Translations under genes and position numbers: made by a program
Shown here: positions 42,603 through 51,788 of the stretch, piece by piece
How positions within the stretch are numbered: position 1 is the first letter of the stretch
How the letters are laid out: each line of letters starts with the position of its first letter
Source: Clostridium sp.
Lineage (GTDB): Bacteria; Bacillota; Clostridia; Clostridiales; Clostridiaceae
Assembly: GCF_029267215.1 (NCBI RefSeq)
Contig: NZ_JARIDH010000068.1
Coordinates: 1-64,000 of the forward strand
Reading direction: 5' to 3'
DNA length: 64,000 nt
Notes under the pieces: model-generated
What the model saw: the letters and a program-made list of their open reading frames with translations, nothing else
Database searches by the model: none
What the model was told of the DNA's origin: nothing

Positions 42603-43736
42603 TTATCTGCAACAAATATTACAAGGGTCAGTTTTTCCTTCTGCTATTGCTTCATCAAGACTTACTGAATTTATTATTCTACTTTTTTTCAAAGTTACAC
42701 AGTCTTTAGTTTTATGATAGCTTTTCCCATTTGGAGTTACATATACTATGGATGGTTTTTCCACTATATGAGTTGCCACTCCATTGTAATCAATATTCCA
42801 ACCATCAATTTTTGAATTAGTTACCATAGCACCTGAGTTATTTAAATAGTACCAATTACCACTATCTTTTAGCCATCCAGTTTGCATAACACCATTTGAA
42901 TTAGCATAATACCAGTCATACCCATCTTTAAACCACCCAGTTCTCATTGCACCATTGCTACCAGTATAGTACCAGTCATATCTGTATTTAAACCAATTTG
43001 TTTGCATAACCCCATTACTTTTTAAGAAGTACCAAGTATTATTAAGGTCTAACCAACCAGTTTGCATTTCACCATTTGAATTAGAATAGTACCAATCATA
43101 ACTATCATTAAACCAGCCAGTAGCAAGCACACCACTATTCTTTAAAAAGTAGTATGTATTATTAAGCTTTAGCCACCCGGTTTGCATTTCTCCATTTGAA
43201 TTAGAGTAGTACCAATCATAACCATCATTAAACCAGCCAGTAGCAAGCACACCATTACTCTTTAAAAAATAGTAAGTGTTATTAAGATTTAACCACCCAG
43301 TTTGCATAATACCATTTGAATTAGAGTAGTACCAATCATAACCATCATTAAACCAGCCAGTAGCAAGTACACCATTACTCTTTAAAAAGTAGTAAGTGTT
43401 ATTAAGCTTTAACCACCCAGTTTGCATAACACCATTTGAATTAGCATAATACCAGTCATACCCATCTTTAAACCAACCAGTCTGCATTTCACCTTTGTTA
43501 TTGAAGTAGTACCAAGTACCATTATCATTAATCCAACCTGTTTGTTTAATTCCATCTTTATAAAAATACCAAATTCCATTTACTTTGTTCCATTTAGTAG
43601 TTTTTGATAGGCTTAAACTTGAAGTTTCAGTTGAATTAGAAAAATCAGTTGCATAAACATTAGTAGAAAAAGTAAGGCTTGTAGAAACAATCCCTAAAGC
43701 TAATGTAGTTGGAATTATTATTTTTCTAAAGTTCAT
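42603..43736 (-). CDS. Secreted choline-binding-type repeat protein with Cys-rich C-terminal domain
   Basis: This 377-residue protein has a signal peptide (about 1-29). Roughly a dozen or more 20-residue cell-wall-binding repeats follow (pattern TGWFxDGYDWYYxNSNGxMQ), filling about 50-320. These repeats bind choline or other wall polymers. A separate C-terminal domain (about 330-377) has YVTPNGKSYHKTKDC and DPCNICCR: one His and several Cys that may hold zinc. There is no enzymatic domain, so it is a wall-bound structural or adhesive protein. Ribosome site GGGGGA. Confidence 0.88.
   Translation of the reverse strand: MNFRKIIIPTTLALGIVSTSLTFSTNVYATDFSNSTETSSLSLSKTTKWNKVNGIWYFYKDGIKQTGWINDNGTWYYFNNKGEMQTGWFKDGYDWYYANSNGVMQTGWLKLNNTYYFLKSNGVLATGWFNDGYDWYYSNSNGIMQTGWLNLNNTYYFLKSNGVLATGWFNDGYDWYYSNSNGEMQTGWLKLNNTYYFLKNSGVLATGWFNDSYDWYYSNSNGEMQTGWLDLNNTWYFLKSNGVMQTNWFKYRYDWYYTGSNGAMRTGWFKDGYDWYYANSNGVMQTGWLKDSGNWYYLNNSGAMVTNSKIDGWNIDYNGVATHIVEKPSIVYVTPNGKSYHKTKDCVTLKKSRIINSVSLDEAIAEGKTDPCNICCR
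43040..43450 (-). repeat. Near-identical 120-bp coding repeats in the wall-binding protein
   Basis: A block of about 120 bp encoding two to three wall-binding repeats (beginning YYFLKSNGVLATGWFNDGYD) is repeated about three times with only a few base changes. This indicates recent tandem duplication. Confidence 0.8.
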
Positions 43737-43829
43737 TTAAAATCCCCCTTTTAGAATAATTTGTCATAATGATTATACTAAAAGAGGGTTAAATTGTCTA
43801 AAATATAAAATTTATGATAAAAATGATGT

Positions 43830-44237
43830 TTAGCATTCAATTATTTTAACATAAAATGTTCTATTTCTAGGGCCATCAAAATCACAGAAGTACACATCTT
43901 GCCATTGACCAAGTACAAGTCTACCTCTATGTATTATTAGTTGGTTAGAAACACCAATTGTAGAGCTTTTTAAGTGAGAAGGAGAGTTTCCTTCAAAATG
44001 TCTATATTTTGAATCAAAAGTAGGATAGGCTTTTTCAAAGCCATATAAAAGATCTTTAACCACATCTGGATCTGCATTTTCGTTGATTGTGATTCCTGCT
44101 GTTGTATGAGGACAGTAAATAATAGCTAAGCCTTCTTTAACATCACTTTGTTTTATATCTTCTTTTATATATGATGTTATTTTACTCATACTTTGAGAAG
44201 TATGAGTTTCTAATGTATGTTTAAAAAAGTTACTCAT
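43830..44237 (-). CDS. YjbQ/UPF0047 family protein (secondary thiamine-phosphate synthase)
   Basis: This 135-residue protein has the family signature HTTAGITINENADPDV near the middle and RGRLVLGQWQDVYFCDFDGPR at the end (seen in two parts). YjbQ proteins form trimers and have been reported with weak thiamine-phosphate synthase activity; their main role is unclear. Ribosome site AAGAGGTG. It is a single gene. Confidence 0.93.
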   Translation of the reverse strand: MSNFFKHTLETHTSQSMSKITSYIKEDIKQSDVKEGLAIIYCPHTTAGITINENADPDVVKDLLYGFEKAYPTFDSKYRHFEGNSPSHLKSSTIGVSNQLIIHRGRLVLGQWQDVYFCDFDGPRNRTFYVKIIEC

Positions 44238-44558
44238 AAAAACACCTCTTTAATTTTAGCTTTCTTTAAGTGAGTATTTATTTTATCTAGATTTTAAGAA
44301 ATACTTAATTTAGTGGAGAAATTCTATTGAATATTACAGAATAATATATAAGGATTTTAAACTTGCTTCACTTTGAATAGGAAAATCCTTTTAATGCTTT
44401 AATCTTCCATATTCAATGAAAGTCCAGATTGCGTATTAAGATGGTCTTTCAATTCTATTTAAACAAATATCAGTTTAAAATAGAGCTTAAATTTATTATC
44501 TTATATATAAATATTATACAATAATAAAACCCTATTATTTAGCTATATAAATATAAAG
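44238..44558. other. AT-rich intergenic region
   Basis: No gene or clear terminator is seen. Imperfect inverted pieces (AGGATTTTAAA and AAAATCCTTTT near 44352-44398) and AACTTGCTTCACTTTGAA resemble the interior of the palindromic element at 55.2 kb. Confidence 0.4.
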
Positions 44559-44846
44559 TTAGTTATTTTTATTACATCTTTTAGAGAAATGAAATATTGA
44601 TAATAAAAGTCCAATAATAATTACACATACTTGAAGAATGGTTATTAAGGTATAGAGTTTTGAATCTACAAAGAGGCTAATTAAAGCAAGGAATATGATA
44701 ATTAAACCGGAGGTTAAATAATCACATCCAAGAATTTTTGAAACTTTAATTTTATCATGTTTATTTTCATCAAAACCATTAATCATATCACCAGCATTAA
44801 AAAATTTAAGCATAGATCCTAAGAATATTAAGAAACTTCCAGGCAA
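44559..44846 (-). pseudogene. DUF3784-like membrane protein, probably truncated at the N-terminus
   Basis: This 95-residue frame resembles the DUF3784 family (INGFDENKHDKIKVSKILG then two membrane helices). The first helix is short, the only starts are TTG or ATT, and no ribosome site precedes them; a stop codon lies four codons upstream. It is likely an N-terminally decayed copy, though an unusual start cannot be excluded. Confidence 0.5.
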
Positions 44847-45042
44847 AAGATTAATTTATGATATTGAAATAAATATTTTTGAAATAATTTTAATTTGCTA
44901 CTTAAAATCCTTTAAATAAAGTATTATGGTATAATATAGGTTTATTTGGTAAATAATAATTAATACAATAAATAAGAAAAGGTTAACATTATATGCTAAT
45001 ATAAATATAGTATTAAATTTATATAATTTTGGAGGGGTTAGA

Positions 45043-45291
45043 ATGTACACATTAATGGCAATAAAAATATCACCAAGAACTAAGGCTGCACCTAAGGTTC
45101 AAGAAATTTTAACTAGATATGGATGCATAATTCATACTAGATTAGGTCTTCACGAAGCAACAGAAAATACATGTTCAACTTCAGGACTTATTCTTTTAAA
45201 CCTTATGCCAACAGCTAAGGAAGAAATAGCTAAATTAGATGCTGAGTTAAATTCAATAGAAGATGTAACTGCTAAGTTATTAAATCTTTAA
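45043..45291 (+). CDS. Iron-only hydrogenase system regulator-like protein (TM1266 family)
   Basis: This 82-residue ACT-like domain protein begins MYTLMAIKISPRTKAAPKVQEIL and continues RYGCIIHTRLGLHEA, the family pattern of small TM1266-type putative regulators usually found near [FeFe]-hydrogenase maturation genes. No hydrogenase gene is in the window, so here it is an orphan. Ribosome site GGAGGGG. It has its own terminator. Confidence 0.85.
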   Translation: MYTLMAIKISPRTKAAPKVQEILTRYGCIIHTRLGLHEATENTCSTSGLILLNLMPTAKEEIAKLDAELNSIEDVTAKLLNL

Positions 45292-45353
45292 TTTTAGATT
45301 CTGTTTTAAACCAGTGTTGATTTTAAAAAACACATAATAATTTATAAAGTTAG

Positions 45354-45406
45354 AAGTTTAAAGGATTTATATCATTTTTGGATATAGATCCTTTAAATTT
45401 TTTTGA
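45354..45406 (+). terminator. Terminator of the TM1266-family gene
   Basis: AGTTTAAAGGAT and ATCCTTTAAATT form the base of a stem extended by TATATC/GATATA, then seven T. The remaining intergenic DNA to 45717 shows nothing else. Confidence 0.88.
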
Positions 45407-45717
45407 TGAAATATTTTAAAGTAATTATTTAGATAGAAATATAGAATATTTAATAGTTAGTGTAATAGCTACTTTATTTTATTCATCTTCATTTAGATAG
45501 AAATTAATAGTTTGTTTAGGTTTTTATTTTTTTTAGTATAAATATACTCAAAATTTTAAATGATTAAGTAAATAAATTGCATGTAAACCTTAATGAATAG
45601 ATGTTAAGATTTAATTGTAATAAAAAGGATAAATGCTTATATAAAAATTAAAGTTATTATTAAAATAATTAAAGAAAATTATAGATTTTTTTACAAGGTT
45701 TATGATGGAGGAGTATT

Positions 45718-47919
45718 ATGGGAGATTTAAAGGGAAGAGTAACCATACCAACTGATTCTAATATGAAAGATGAAATAAAAAGCATCATAGATAAATGGGG
45801 GGCAGATGCTTTAAGAGATTGTGATGGAACAAAGCTTTCTAAGGATATAGTTGATTTAGGAGTTAAGTTATATTCTACATACTTAACAGTTAGAAGTGAC
45901 CAAGATTGGGCAAGAAATAATAAGGATGAATTACAACAACTTTATTTAATGAGTGAACCTGTTATTGCCAAGGGGAATAATGTTGAAATTAAAATATTAG
46001 CTGGTTATTATAAAGAGCAGTTTGAAATAGATAAAGTTCATGATGAAAAAAAATGGTGGGAAGTTATAAATAGAACAACAGGAGAAGTTGTACCAGTTGA
46101 AAATTGGAGTTTTGATAAAGAAAGAGAAATTTTAAGTTTAGAAGAGGCAACCCCTTTTAATGAGTATACAGTAAGTTTCTTAGTTTATATGATTTGGGAT
46201 CCAACTCAAATGTATAATCATATAACTAATGATTGGGGAGATAAACCTCATGAAATGCCTTATGATTGTAGACAAGCCAAGACTAGTATTCATGTTAAAG
46301 AGGCATTAAAAAAATGGATTGATGAAAATCCTGAGGTTGATGTTGTTAGATTCACGACATTCTTCTATCATTTTACTTTGTGTTTTAATGAAGTAGCAAA
46401 GGAAAAGTTTGTTGATTGGTTTGGATATAGTTCTTCTGTAAGTCCACTTGCTTTAGAGCAGTTTGAAGAAGAAAAGGGATATAGATTAAGACCTGAGGAT
46501 ATTGTTGATTCAGGGTATTATAATTCAACATTTAGAGTGCCAACAAAAGAGTATAAAGATTATATAGATTTCCAATGTAAGCATGTTTCAAAAATGGCTA
46601 AGGAATTAGTTGATTTATGTCATGAGAATGGAAAAGAAGCTATGATGTTTTTAGGTGACAATTGGATTGGAACAGAGCCTTATGGAAAGTATTTTGAAAG
46701 TATTGGATTAGATGCAGTAGTTGGTTCTGTAGGAAATGGAACAACTATGAGAATGATATCTGATATTAAAGGAGTAAAATATACAGAAGGAAGATTTTTA
46801 CCTTATTTCTTCCCAGATGTATTTAATGAAACTGGTGATCCTGTGGGGGAAGCTAGAGAAAATTGGTTACAGGCAAGAAGAGCCATTTTAAGAAGTCCAT
46901 TAGATAGAATAGGATATGGTGGATATTTAGGGCTTGCAGTTAAATTTCCAGAGTTTGTGAATCAAGTAGAAAAAATTTGTGATGAATTTAGAAATATACA
47001 TGAAATAATAAAAGGAACTAAGGCCTATGTTGCTCCTTTTAAGGTAGCTGTGTTAAATTCTTGGGGAAAATTAAGAAGTTGGCAAACCCATCAAGTAGCC
47101 CACGCCCTATGGTATAAAGAGATTTATTCATATGCAGGGATAGTTGAATGTTTAAGTGGAATGCCTGTAGATGTAGAATTTATAAGTTTTGATGATATAT
47201 TAGAAAATGGAATTTCTAAAGATATTGGAGTAATTATAAATGCAGGAGATGCCTATACTGCTTGGAGTGGTGGAGAGTATTGGAAAAATCCTAAGTTAGT
47301 TTCTATGATAAGAGAATGGGTTAATAATGGAGGGGGATTTATAGGTGTTGGAGAGCCATCAGCTATTCATCATGAAAATAAGTTTTTCCAGTTAGCAGAT
47401 GTTTTAGGAGTAGATAAGGAAGTTGGATTTAGTTTAAGTACAAGAAAATATAATGAATTAAATCCGAATCATTTTATAACTGAGGAGATTTATGATAGAC
47501 CAATAGATTTTGGTGAAGAGGTAAAAGGAGTTTATGGAAAGGGAGAAAATTATCAAATTTTAAGAATGAATTTTGGTAATGAGCATTGTATAAAAAATAA
47601 TTTTAGAGGAGATACAACCTGTGCTGTAAACACATATGGAAAAGGAAGAAGTGTTTATTTTTCAGGATTTCCATATACACCAGAGAATTGTAGAATTTTA
47701 TTAAGAGCAATTTATTGGGCAGCAAATAAAGAAGAGGCAATGAAAAAATTCTATGTAACTAATGTTGATACTGAGTGTGCAGCATTTTTAGAAGTTGGAA
47801 AAATGGCTATAATAAATAATACTCAGGAAGAAAAGGTTACAGATGTTTATATAAATGGTGTTAAAGTTGAAACTCTAACTTTAAAGCCGATGGAAATTAA
47901 ATGGTTAGATATTAAATAA
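45718..47919 (+). CDS. gnpA: 1,3-beta-galactosyl-N-acetylhexosamine phosphorylase (GH112)
   Basis: This 733-residue cytosolic enzyme splits galacto-N-biose or lacto-N-biose with phosphate into galactose 1-phosphate and the N-acetylhexosamine. Length and sequence match the GH112 family throughout: a TIM-barrel start (GRVTIPTD; KWGADALRDCDGTKLS; YLTVRSDQDWARNN), a central domain and a C-terminal beta domain. C. perfringens is known to have this enzyme, preferring galacto-N-biose from mucin. The ribosome site is GGAGGAG. A sensor/regulator pair and a sugar ABC importer follow. The product can enter galactose metabolism. Confidence 0.93.
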   Translation: MGDLKGRVTIPTDSNMKDEIKSIIDKWGADALRDCDGTKLSKDIVDLGVKLYSTYLTVRSDQDWARNNKDELQQLYLMSEPVIAKGNNVEIKILAGYYKEQFEIDKVHDEKKWWEVINRTTGEVVPVENWSFDKEREILSLEEATPFNEYTVSFLVYMIWDPTQMYNHITNDWGDKPHEMPYDCRQAKTSIHVKEALKKWIDENPEVDVVRFTTFFYHFTLCFNEVAKEKFVDWFGYSSSVSPLALEQFEEEKGYRLRPEDIVDSGYYNSTFRVPTKEYKDYIDFQCKHVSKMAKELVDLCHENGKEAMMFLGDNWIGTEPYGKYFESIGLDAVVGSVGNGTTMRMISDIKGVKYTEGRFLPYFFPDVFNETGDPVGEARENWLQARRAILRSPLDRIGYGGYLGLAVKFPEFVNQVEKICDEFRNIHEIIKGTKAYVAPFKVAVLNSWGKLRSWQTHQVAHALWYKEIYSYAGIVECLSGMPVDVEFISFDDILENGISKDIGVIINAGDAYTAWSGGEYWKNPKLVSMIREWVNNGGGFIGVGEPSAIHHENKFFQLADVLGVDKEVGFSLSTRKYNELNPNHFITEEIYDRPIDFGEEVKGVYGKGENYQILRMNFGNEHCIKNNFRGDTTCAVNTYGKGRSVYFSGFPYTPENCRILLRAIYWAANKEEAMKKFYVTNVDTECAAFLEVGKMAIINNTQEEKVTDVYINGVKVETLTLKPMEIKWLDIK

Positions 47920-47958
47920 ATTTTCATAAGCTTTTCCTTTTAATTCCTTTATATATGA

Positions 47959-47994
47959 GACTTATGATGAAATTTTCATCATAGGTCTTTTTTG
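47959..47994 (+). terminator. Terminator after the GH112 phosphorylase
   Basis: GACTTATGATGAAA pairs with TTTCATCATAGGTC (one wobble) and ends in six T. The kinase gene downstream is therefore separately transcribed or reached by read-through. Confidence 0.85.
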
Positions 47995-48026
47995 TTTACA
48001 AAATATTAGAGAAAGTTTTACATAAT

Positions 48027-49853
48027 ATGGAATATATAAAATTCATAGCAAGGTTAAGTTGTGATAAAATATTAACAAAAAATACATTTAATGTAAGAGG
48101 GGTGGGGAATATATTAAACAAGTTAAAGAAATCTTTAATAAGTATTTCAGGTTTCCTTAGGAAATTTTCTTTAAAGAGTAGATTAATTCTTTCTTTTTCT
48201 ATTGGAATAATTTTATGTAGTAGTATTCTTGGAGTTTTACTTTATGGAAAAGCTACTAGTGCATTAAAAATAAAGGCTATGAGCTATTCAGAGCAGATGC
48301 TTTCTATAGTAGGAGAAGATATTTATAAAAACAAAGAATTTTTGGAACGAGCATCAGTAGAGCTTAGTTTGGATGAGAATATAATAGAATATTTAATTAA
48401 TTATAAGTTTACGAATATAAAAGAAAAAACTGAATTTATAAAATATATGAATAATTATTTATCGAAAAAGTTATCTTTACTTCCTAATCTTGCAGAAGTT
48501 GAAATAATCTCTAAAGATTATGAGGTTGTTTATATGCAGGGGTTTAAGTATTTTAAAAGGGATGAAATAGAAAATCATGCAAGAAAAGCTGAAATTAAAT
48601 TAAAGTGGTTTTCTAGTATTTTGAATGATGAAAGCCATATTTGTATTGCTAATCCTATAAGACATAATGGGAATTTGGTTGGGTATGTTTTTATGGCAAT
48701 AAAAAATGAGGTTTTTAAAAATTCATTTTCTATTCTCAATATGGGAGAGGGGACAGAGAGTTTTATAATTGATGAAAATAATAAGGTAATTATTTCTCAA
48801 AATAATTTTCATAGTGATTTTATATTAAGAGAGAAAAATATTAATAAGTTTTTAACTAATAAGGAATTAAGAGGATCTAATGAAGAGGTATTTATAAATA
48901 ATAAAAGATATATGGTTGTATATAAGAAATTAAAAGATTTTGAGTGGTATATAACATCAATAACTCCTCATGAATTTATAAATTCAGATATTCAGAGCTT
49001 AAAAAGAGAAATGATAATAGTAGTTTCTTTGGTAGTAGTAATAGTTTTGATATTTTCATATTTTTTATACATAAGTATAAATATTCCACTTTATAAGCTT
49101 ATGAATAAGGTTAAGAGAGTTTCAAAAGGAGATTTAACTGTGGAAGAGTGTGATGAATACAATGATGAAATAGGTATTATTTCTAATAATTTTGATTTAA
49201 TGACCTTAAGAATAAAGAAACTTCTTGATAAAACTAAATTACAAGAAGAGGAGAAAAGAGAGTTAGAAATAAGAATGCTTCAAGCACAGATAAATCCTCA
49301 TTTTTTATTCAATACATTAAATTCATTGAAGTGGACAGCTATTATGAATCAAGATTACACAGTAAGTGAGGGATTAAGCTCCTTAGCTGAACTTTTAAGA
49401 AATACAATTATTCATAAAAAAGAGCTTATTACCATAGATGAGGAGCTTGAAAATATAAAGAATTATGTTGTTATACAAAAAATAAGATATGGAAATTCTT
49501 TTGATCTTATTTATGAGGTGGAAGAAGATCTTAAAAAAAATAAGGTTATTAAATTCATGCTCCAGCCAATAGTTGAAAATGCAATAATACATGGTATTGA
49601 TGAAAATAAGGAGAACCAAAAAATAATTATTAGAGTTCAAGAAAAAGGAGAAGATGTTCTTATTTATGTAATTGATAATGGAAAGGGATTTAATAGTGAA
49701 GAAAAAGTTAGGGAAAATAAGTTATCAGGTGTTGGGTGGAACAATGTTGACGAGAGAATAAAGTTAACTTTTGGGAATAATTATGGTGCAACAATAAAAA
49801 GTGAAATTGGGAAAGGAACAACTGTTAAGATATTAATTCCAAAGGGAGTTTAG
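48027..49853 (+). CDS. YesM-type sensor histidine kinase
   Basis: The frame encodes 608 residues from ATG 48027. The ribosome site there is weak, and an in-frame GTG at 48105 in AGAGGGGTGGGG is an alternative, so the true N-terminus may be shorter. Two membrane helices (about 50-72 and 330-355) flank an extracellular sensor domain. HAMP, a His_kinase domain with the phospho-acceptor His425 in INPHFLFN, and a HATPase_c domain (PIVENAIIHG; DNGKGF; GVGWNNVDERI) follow. It is paired with the response regulator 10 bp downstream and probably senses a sugar for the importer. Confidence 0.9.
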   Translation: MEYIKFIARLSCDKILTKNTFNVRGVGNILNKLKKSLISISGFLRKFSLKSRLILSFSIGIILCSSILGVLLYGKATSALKIKAMSYSEQMLSIVGEDIYKNKEFLERASVELSLDENIIEYLINYKFTNIKEKTEFIKYMNNYLSKKLSLLPNLAEVEIISKDYEVVYMQGFKYFKRDEIENHARKAEIKLKWFSSILNDESHICIANPIRHNGNLVGYVFMAIKNEVFKNSFSILNMGEGTESFIIDENNKVIISQNNFHSDFILREKNINKFLTNKELRGSNEEVFINNKRYMVVYKKLKDFEWYITSITPHEFINSDIQSLKREMIIVVSLVVVIVLIFSYFLYISINIPLYKLMNKVKRVSKGDLTVEECDEYNDEIGIISNNFDLMTLRIKKLLDKTKLQEEEKRELEIRMLQAQINPHFLFNTLNSLKWTAIMNQDYTVSEGLSSLAELLRNTIIHKKELITIDEELENIKNYVVIQKIRYGNSFDLIYEVEEDLKKNKVIKFMLQPIVENAIIHGIDENKENQKIIIRVQEKGEDVLIYVIDNGKGFNSEEKVRENKLSGVGWNNVDERIKLTFGNNYGATIKSEIGKGTTVKILIPKGV

Positions 49854-49863
49854 GGGGGATTTT

Positions 49864-51456
49864 ATGTTTAAACTTATTATTGCTGATGATGAGAAAATTA
49901 TTAGAATCGCTATGCAAAATATAATAAACTGGAAAAAACATAATTTCAATATAGTTGGATTAGCTAAGGATGGTAAGGAAGTTTTAGAAATATTAGAGAA
50001 AAAGGGTGCTGATTTAATTATAACTGACTTAAAAATGAAAGGTTTAGATGGAATTGAATTAATAGAAATACTTAAAAATAGAGGGTTTAAAGGAAAAATA
50101 CTAGTTTTAAGCAATCATGGAGAATATGAACTTGTAAGAGAAGCTATGAAAAAAGGAGCATCAGACTATTTGCTAAAAGTTACTTTAAGACCTAAGGAAC
50201 TTGAGGAAATAATAGATAAGTTTGCTGAAAATTTAAATGAAATAAAAAAGAATGAGAAGGAAAAGGAATTTTTTAAAAATGAATTCATAAAGAGTAAAAA
50301 AATAGATAATATTTCATTGATAAGAGAATATCTTAAGGATGAAATAGAGCAGGATGAGGTAGTAAGTAAATTAGATGAAAAGACTTATTTCATAGAAAAA
50401 GAGGAAGTATTTAATTGTTTTTGCATATGTATAGACAATCATAAGAAAATTTACAATGAAAAAATAAAAGATAAAAACAAAATGGTTACTGCTATTGAAA
50501 ATATAATTAGAGAGGAATTTAATTTAAATAAATTTAACTTCATACCAATAAACAATCACAAATATATTGTAATATCTAATTTAAATAAAAATGAAATTAA
50601 AATAAAGAGTTTAAATATACAAAATTTAATAAAGTTTTATTTAAACATAACAGCAAGTGTTGTAATGTCTGGAGAAATATTTAATTTAACTACATTAAAA
50701 GAGGAGTTTAAAAAATTTGAGGAAATACTTAGTTTAAGATTTTATGAGAGAGAAAATCTTTTTATTTCTAGGGAAGATTTTTCTGGATTTAATGATGCAA
50801 TAAAATTAAGAAAAGAAATTATAGATGTTGTTGAGGAAAACATAGAAGATGGAGAAATTTCAGCAAATAAATATTTAATAGAAGAATTTGTTAGAAGATG
50901 TGATGTGCTAAATGTAAGACCTAAGGATTTAATAAGTCATGTTTATTTTATTTGTGAGATTATAGAGAATTTAGAATATGTTCATGAGGAGGAATTAAGT
51001 GAATTTAAATTTTTAAAAGATAAGATCTTAAAAAGTGAAAATAAGAGTGAGTTAGTTATTAACGCTTTAGATTATATTGAATATGTAAATAGAAGATATA
51101 TAAAAAGTAGAGAAAATAATTATAAAAAAGAAGTTAATAAAATAATAAATTTTATAGAGGAAAATATAGATAAGAAAATAACTTTAGAAATGGTAGCAAC
51201 TTCTGTAAACTTAAATGAAAGTTATTTGAGTAGAATCTTTAAAAATGAAACAGGAAAAAATCTTATTTATTTTATAAATGAAGCTAAAATGAAAAAGGCA
51301 AAAGAACTTCTTAAAGATCCAGATAATTTAGTAAAAGAGGTGGCTAATAGGGTAGGTATTAGTGACCAATTTTATTTTAATAGAGTGTTTAAAAAGTTTT
51401 GTGGAGTTAGTCCTTCAAAGTTTAAGAAAGAATATAATAATAAAACTTTTGTTTAA
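49864..51456 (+). CDS. YesN-type response regulator with AraC DNA-binding domain
   Basis: This 530-residue regulator has an N-terminal receiver domain: acidic pocket ADDEK, phospho-Asp55 in LIITDLKMKG and the conserved Lys in YLLKVT. A long middle region (about 140-420) follows. The AraC-type double helix-turn-helix is C-terminal (about 425-527; LEMVATSVNLNESYLSRIFKNETG and VANRVGISDQFYFNRVFKKF, given in parts). It forms a pair with the kinase upstream. The likely targets are the ABC importer and perhaps the GH112 gene. Confidence 0.92.
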   Translation: MFKLIIADDEKIIRIAMQNIINWKKHNFNIVGLAKDGKEVLEILEKKGADLIITDLKMKGLDGIELIEILKNRGFKGKILVLSNHGEYELVREAMKKGASDYLLKVTLRPKELEEIIDKFAENLNEIKKNEKEKEFFKNEFIKSKKIDNISLIREYLKDEIEQDEVVSKLDEKTYFIEKEEVFNCFCICIDNHKKIYNEKIKDKNKMVTAIENIIREEFNLNKFNFIPINNHKYIVISNLNKNEIKIKSLNIQNLIKFYLNITASVVMSGEIFNLTTLKEEFKKFEEILSLRFYERENLFISREDFSGFNDAIKLRKEIIDVVEENIEDGEISANKYLIEEFVRRCDVLNVRPKDLISHVYFICEIIENLEYVHEEELSEFKFLKDKILKSENKSELVINALDYIEYVNRRYIKSRENNYKKEVNKIINFIEENIDKKITLEMVATSVNLNESYLSRIFKNETGKNLIYFINEAKMKKAKELLKDPDNLVKEVANRVGISDQFYFNRVFKKFCGVSPSKFKKEYNNKTFV

Positions 51457-51469
51457 TCACAAAGTTTTT

Positions 51470-51502
51470 AAAAAAGAGTTTTTTAGAAAAGCTCTTTTTT
51501 AT
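51470..51502 (+). terminator. Terminator of the two-component genes
   Basis: AAAAAAGAG pairs with CTCTTTTTT around a 13-nt loop. The remaining DNA to 51788 contains no gene and holds the promoter region of the importer operon. Confidence 0.75.
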
Positions 51503-51788
51503 AGAGTGTTAATTTTAGATATTCTTTCAGATTTACTTATTAAGATATTAAAAAAGTTATATTTAAAATTAACATTAGTTTAAAACTAGTCTTTAGAAAA
51601 AATATATTTGAAAAATATTATATTTTTTAGTAAAAAAAGGGATGTGATACTATGAAATTAATTTAGAGATAAGTAAAAATATTACATGTTTTGGTAAAAA
51701 CCTTATATTCAAAAAAATACTTATTAAAAGTAATATAGAAGTATAAGGAAAAAGTTTACAAAAAATAAAGGGTATTGGAGGAAAGAGT

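Noticed and set aside
51362-51583. 73-codon frame overlapping the end of the response regulator
   Set aside because: It lies in another frame of the AraC domain and runs through the terminator; shadow frame.
51652-51666. Tiny frame behind GGGATGTGATACT before the importer operon
   Set aside because: Only four codons; too short to support a leader peptide claim.
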